DNA of 42,093 bases, from positions 1 through 42,093 of IMG/VR virus record IMGVR_UViG_3300014501_000547. One strand, 5' to 3'. Numbering within the stretch: position 1 is the stretch's first letter; each line of letters opens with the position of its first letter. The notes beneath the pieces were generated by a model. It saw only the letters and a list, made by a program, of their open reading frames with translations, was not told the DNA's origin and ran no database searches. Made by a program: the position numbers and the translations under genes. Shown here one piece after another: positions 41,986 to 42,093 of this stretch. This DNA is from a virus.

Positions 41986-42093
41986 GAAGCTGATCGCGAT
42001 TCCGCCGCGAAGCCGATCGGGATTCCGCTGGGAAGCCGATCACGATTCCGGGCTGAAGCCGATCAGTAATTCCGCCCGGAAGGCGATCAGTGA
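41986..42093 (+). repeat. 23-bp tandem repeats, likely IS21-type terminal array
   Basis: Four full units and a partial one: 41986-42008, 42009-42031, 42032-42054, 42055-42078 (one base longer) and 42079-42093, cut by the window edge. The shared core is GAAGCCGATCNNGATTCCG. Units are contiguous with no spacers, so this is not a CRISPR. Such arrays of related sites resemble the multiple transposase-binding repeats at IS21-family ends; an element would then begin just to the right. That link is from memory of such ends, not a match. Confidence 0.5.

Larger units (their letters stand above)
41077..42093. other. gene-free end region with repeats and dyads
   Basis: About 1 kb without a believable gene; open frames here have no ribosome sites or recognisable motifs. 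It holds two copies of a GAAGCCACCCC-like element, several GTTGACA direct repeats, and inverted repeats. The inverted repeats include GGGCTCCC (41710-41717)/GGGAGCCC (41769-41776) and GACGGCC (41881-41887)/GGCCGTC (41914-41920). It ends in a 23-bp tandem repeat array. It probably contains the remains or the edge of mobile elements. Confidence 0.5.

Noticed and set aside
41986-42093. Possible CRISPR array
   Set aside because: Units are contiguous with no unique spacers, so it is a tandem repeat.

Overview
The window is a high-GC bacterial sequence with two parts. Positions 1 to about 29.1 kb hold the head and tail genes of a lambda/HK97-type siphovirus or prophage. Positions about 29.5 to 41.1 kb hold bacterial or cargo genes that look like a small-molecule or glycan biosynthesis locus. 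The last kilobase (41.08-42.09 kb) has no convincing gene and carries repeats that look like the edge of an insertion sequence. No rRNA, tRNA or CRISPR array was seen. The host cannot be named from the sequence. A soil bacterium with a large genome, such as an Acidobacteriota (Solibacter-like), fits the style and the terminal repeats, but this is only an impression.

Phage part, all on the + strand except one gene: small terminase (cut by the left edge), large terminase (GpA type), gpW-like connector, a small protein, portal, prohead protease fused to the major capsid protein, DUF2190-like decoration protein, FII-like joining protein, tail terminator candidate, a small protein, tail tube, tail assembly chaperone followed by an overlapping -1 frame ORF (a G/GT arrangement), tail completion candidate, tape measure, a beta-helix tail protein with a signal peptide, a minor tail protein, a 1469-residue tail tip/hub protein and a 1273-residue tail protein. 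Two accessory insertions break this late operon. One is a DUF488 gene with an overlapping partner (10.7-11.95 kb). The other is an antisense DUF262/HNH gene (19.1-20.8 kb). No lysis, integrase, repressor or replication gene is present before the phage genes stop at 29147.

Right part: a HEAT-repeat/THUMP-like RNA methyltransferase (29.5-31.0 kb), a small Cys-rich zinc-binding protein, a radical SAM enzyme with a SPASM-like C-terminus, and on the minus strand a second radical SAM/SPASM enzyme translationally coupled to an unusual aminotransferase-glycosyltransferase fusion. Divergent from these is a + strand series: inositol-3-phosphate synthase, glycosyltransferase, NodU/TobZ-type O-carbamoyltransferase and SAM-dependent methyltransferase. 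Together they suggest that glucose 6-phosphate is cyclised to inositol phosphate, oxidised (possibly by a radical SAM enzyme, as no NAD-dependent inositol dehydrogenase is visible), transaminated, glycosylated, carbamoylated and methylated. The predicted product is a carbamoylated aminocyclitol glycoside, or a surface glycan or lipid carrying one. This pathway is inference; the family assignments are read from motifs. No transporter, phosphatase or NDP-sugar gene lies in the window.
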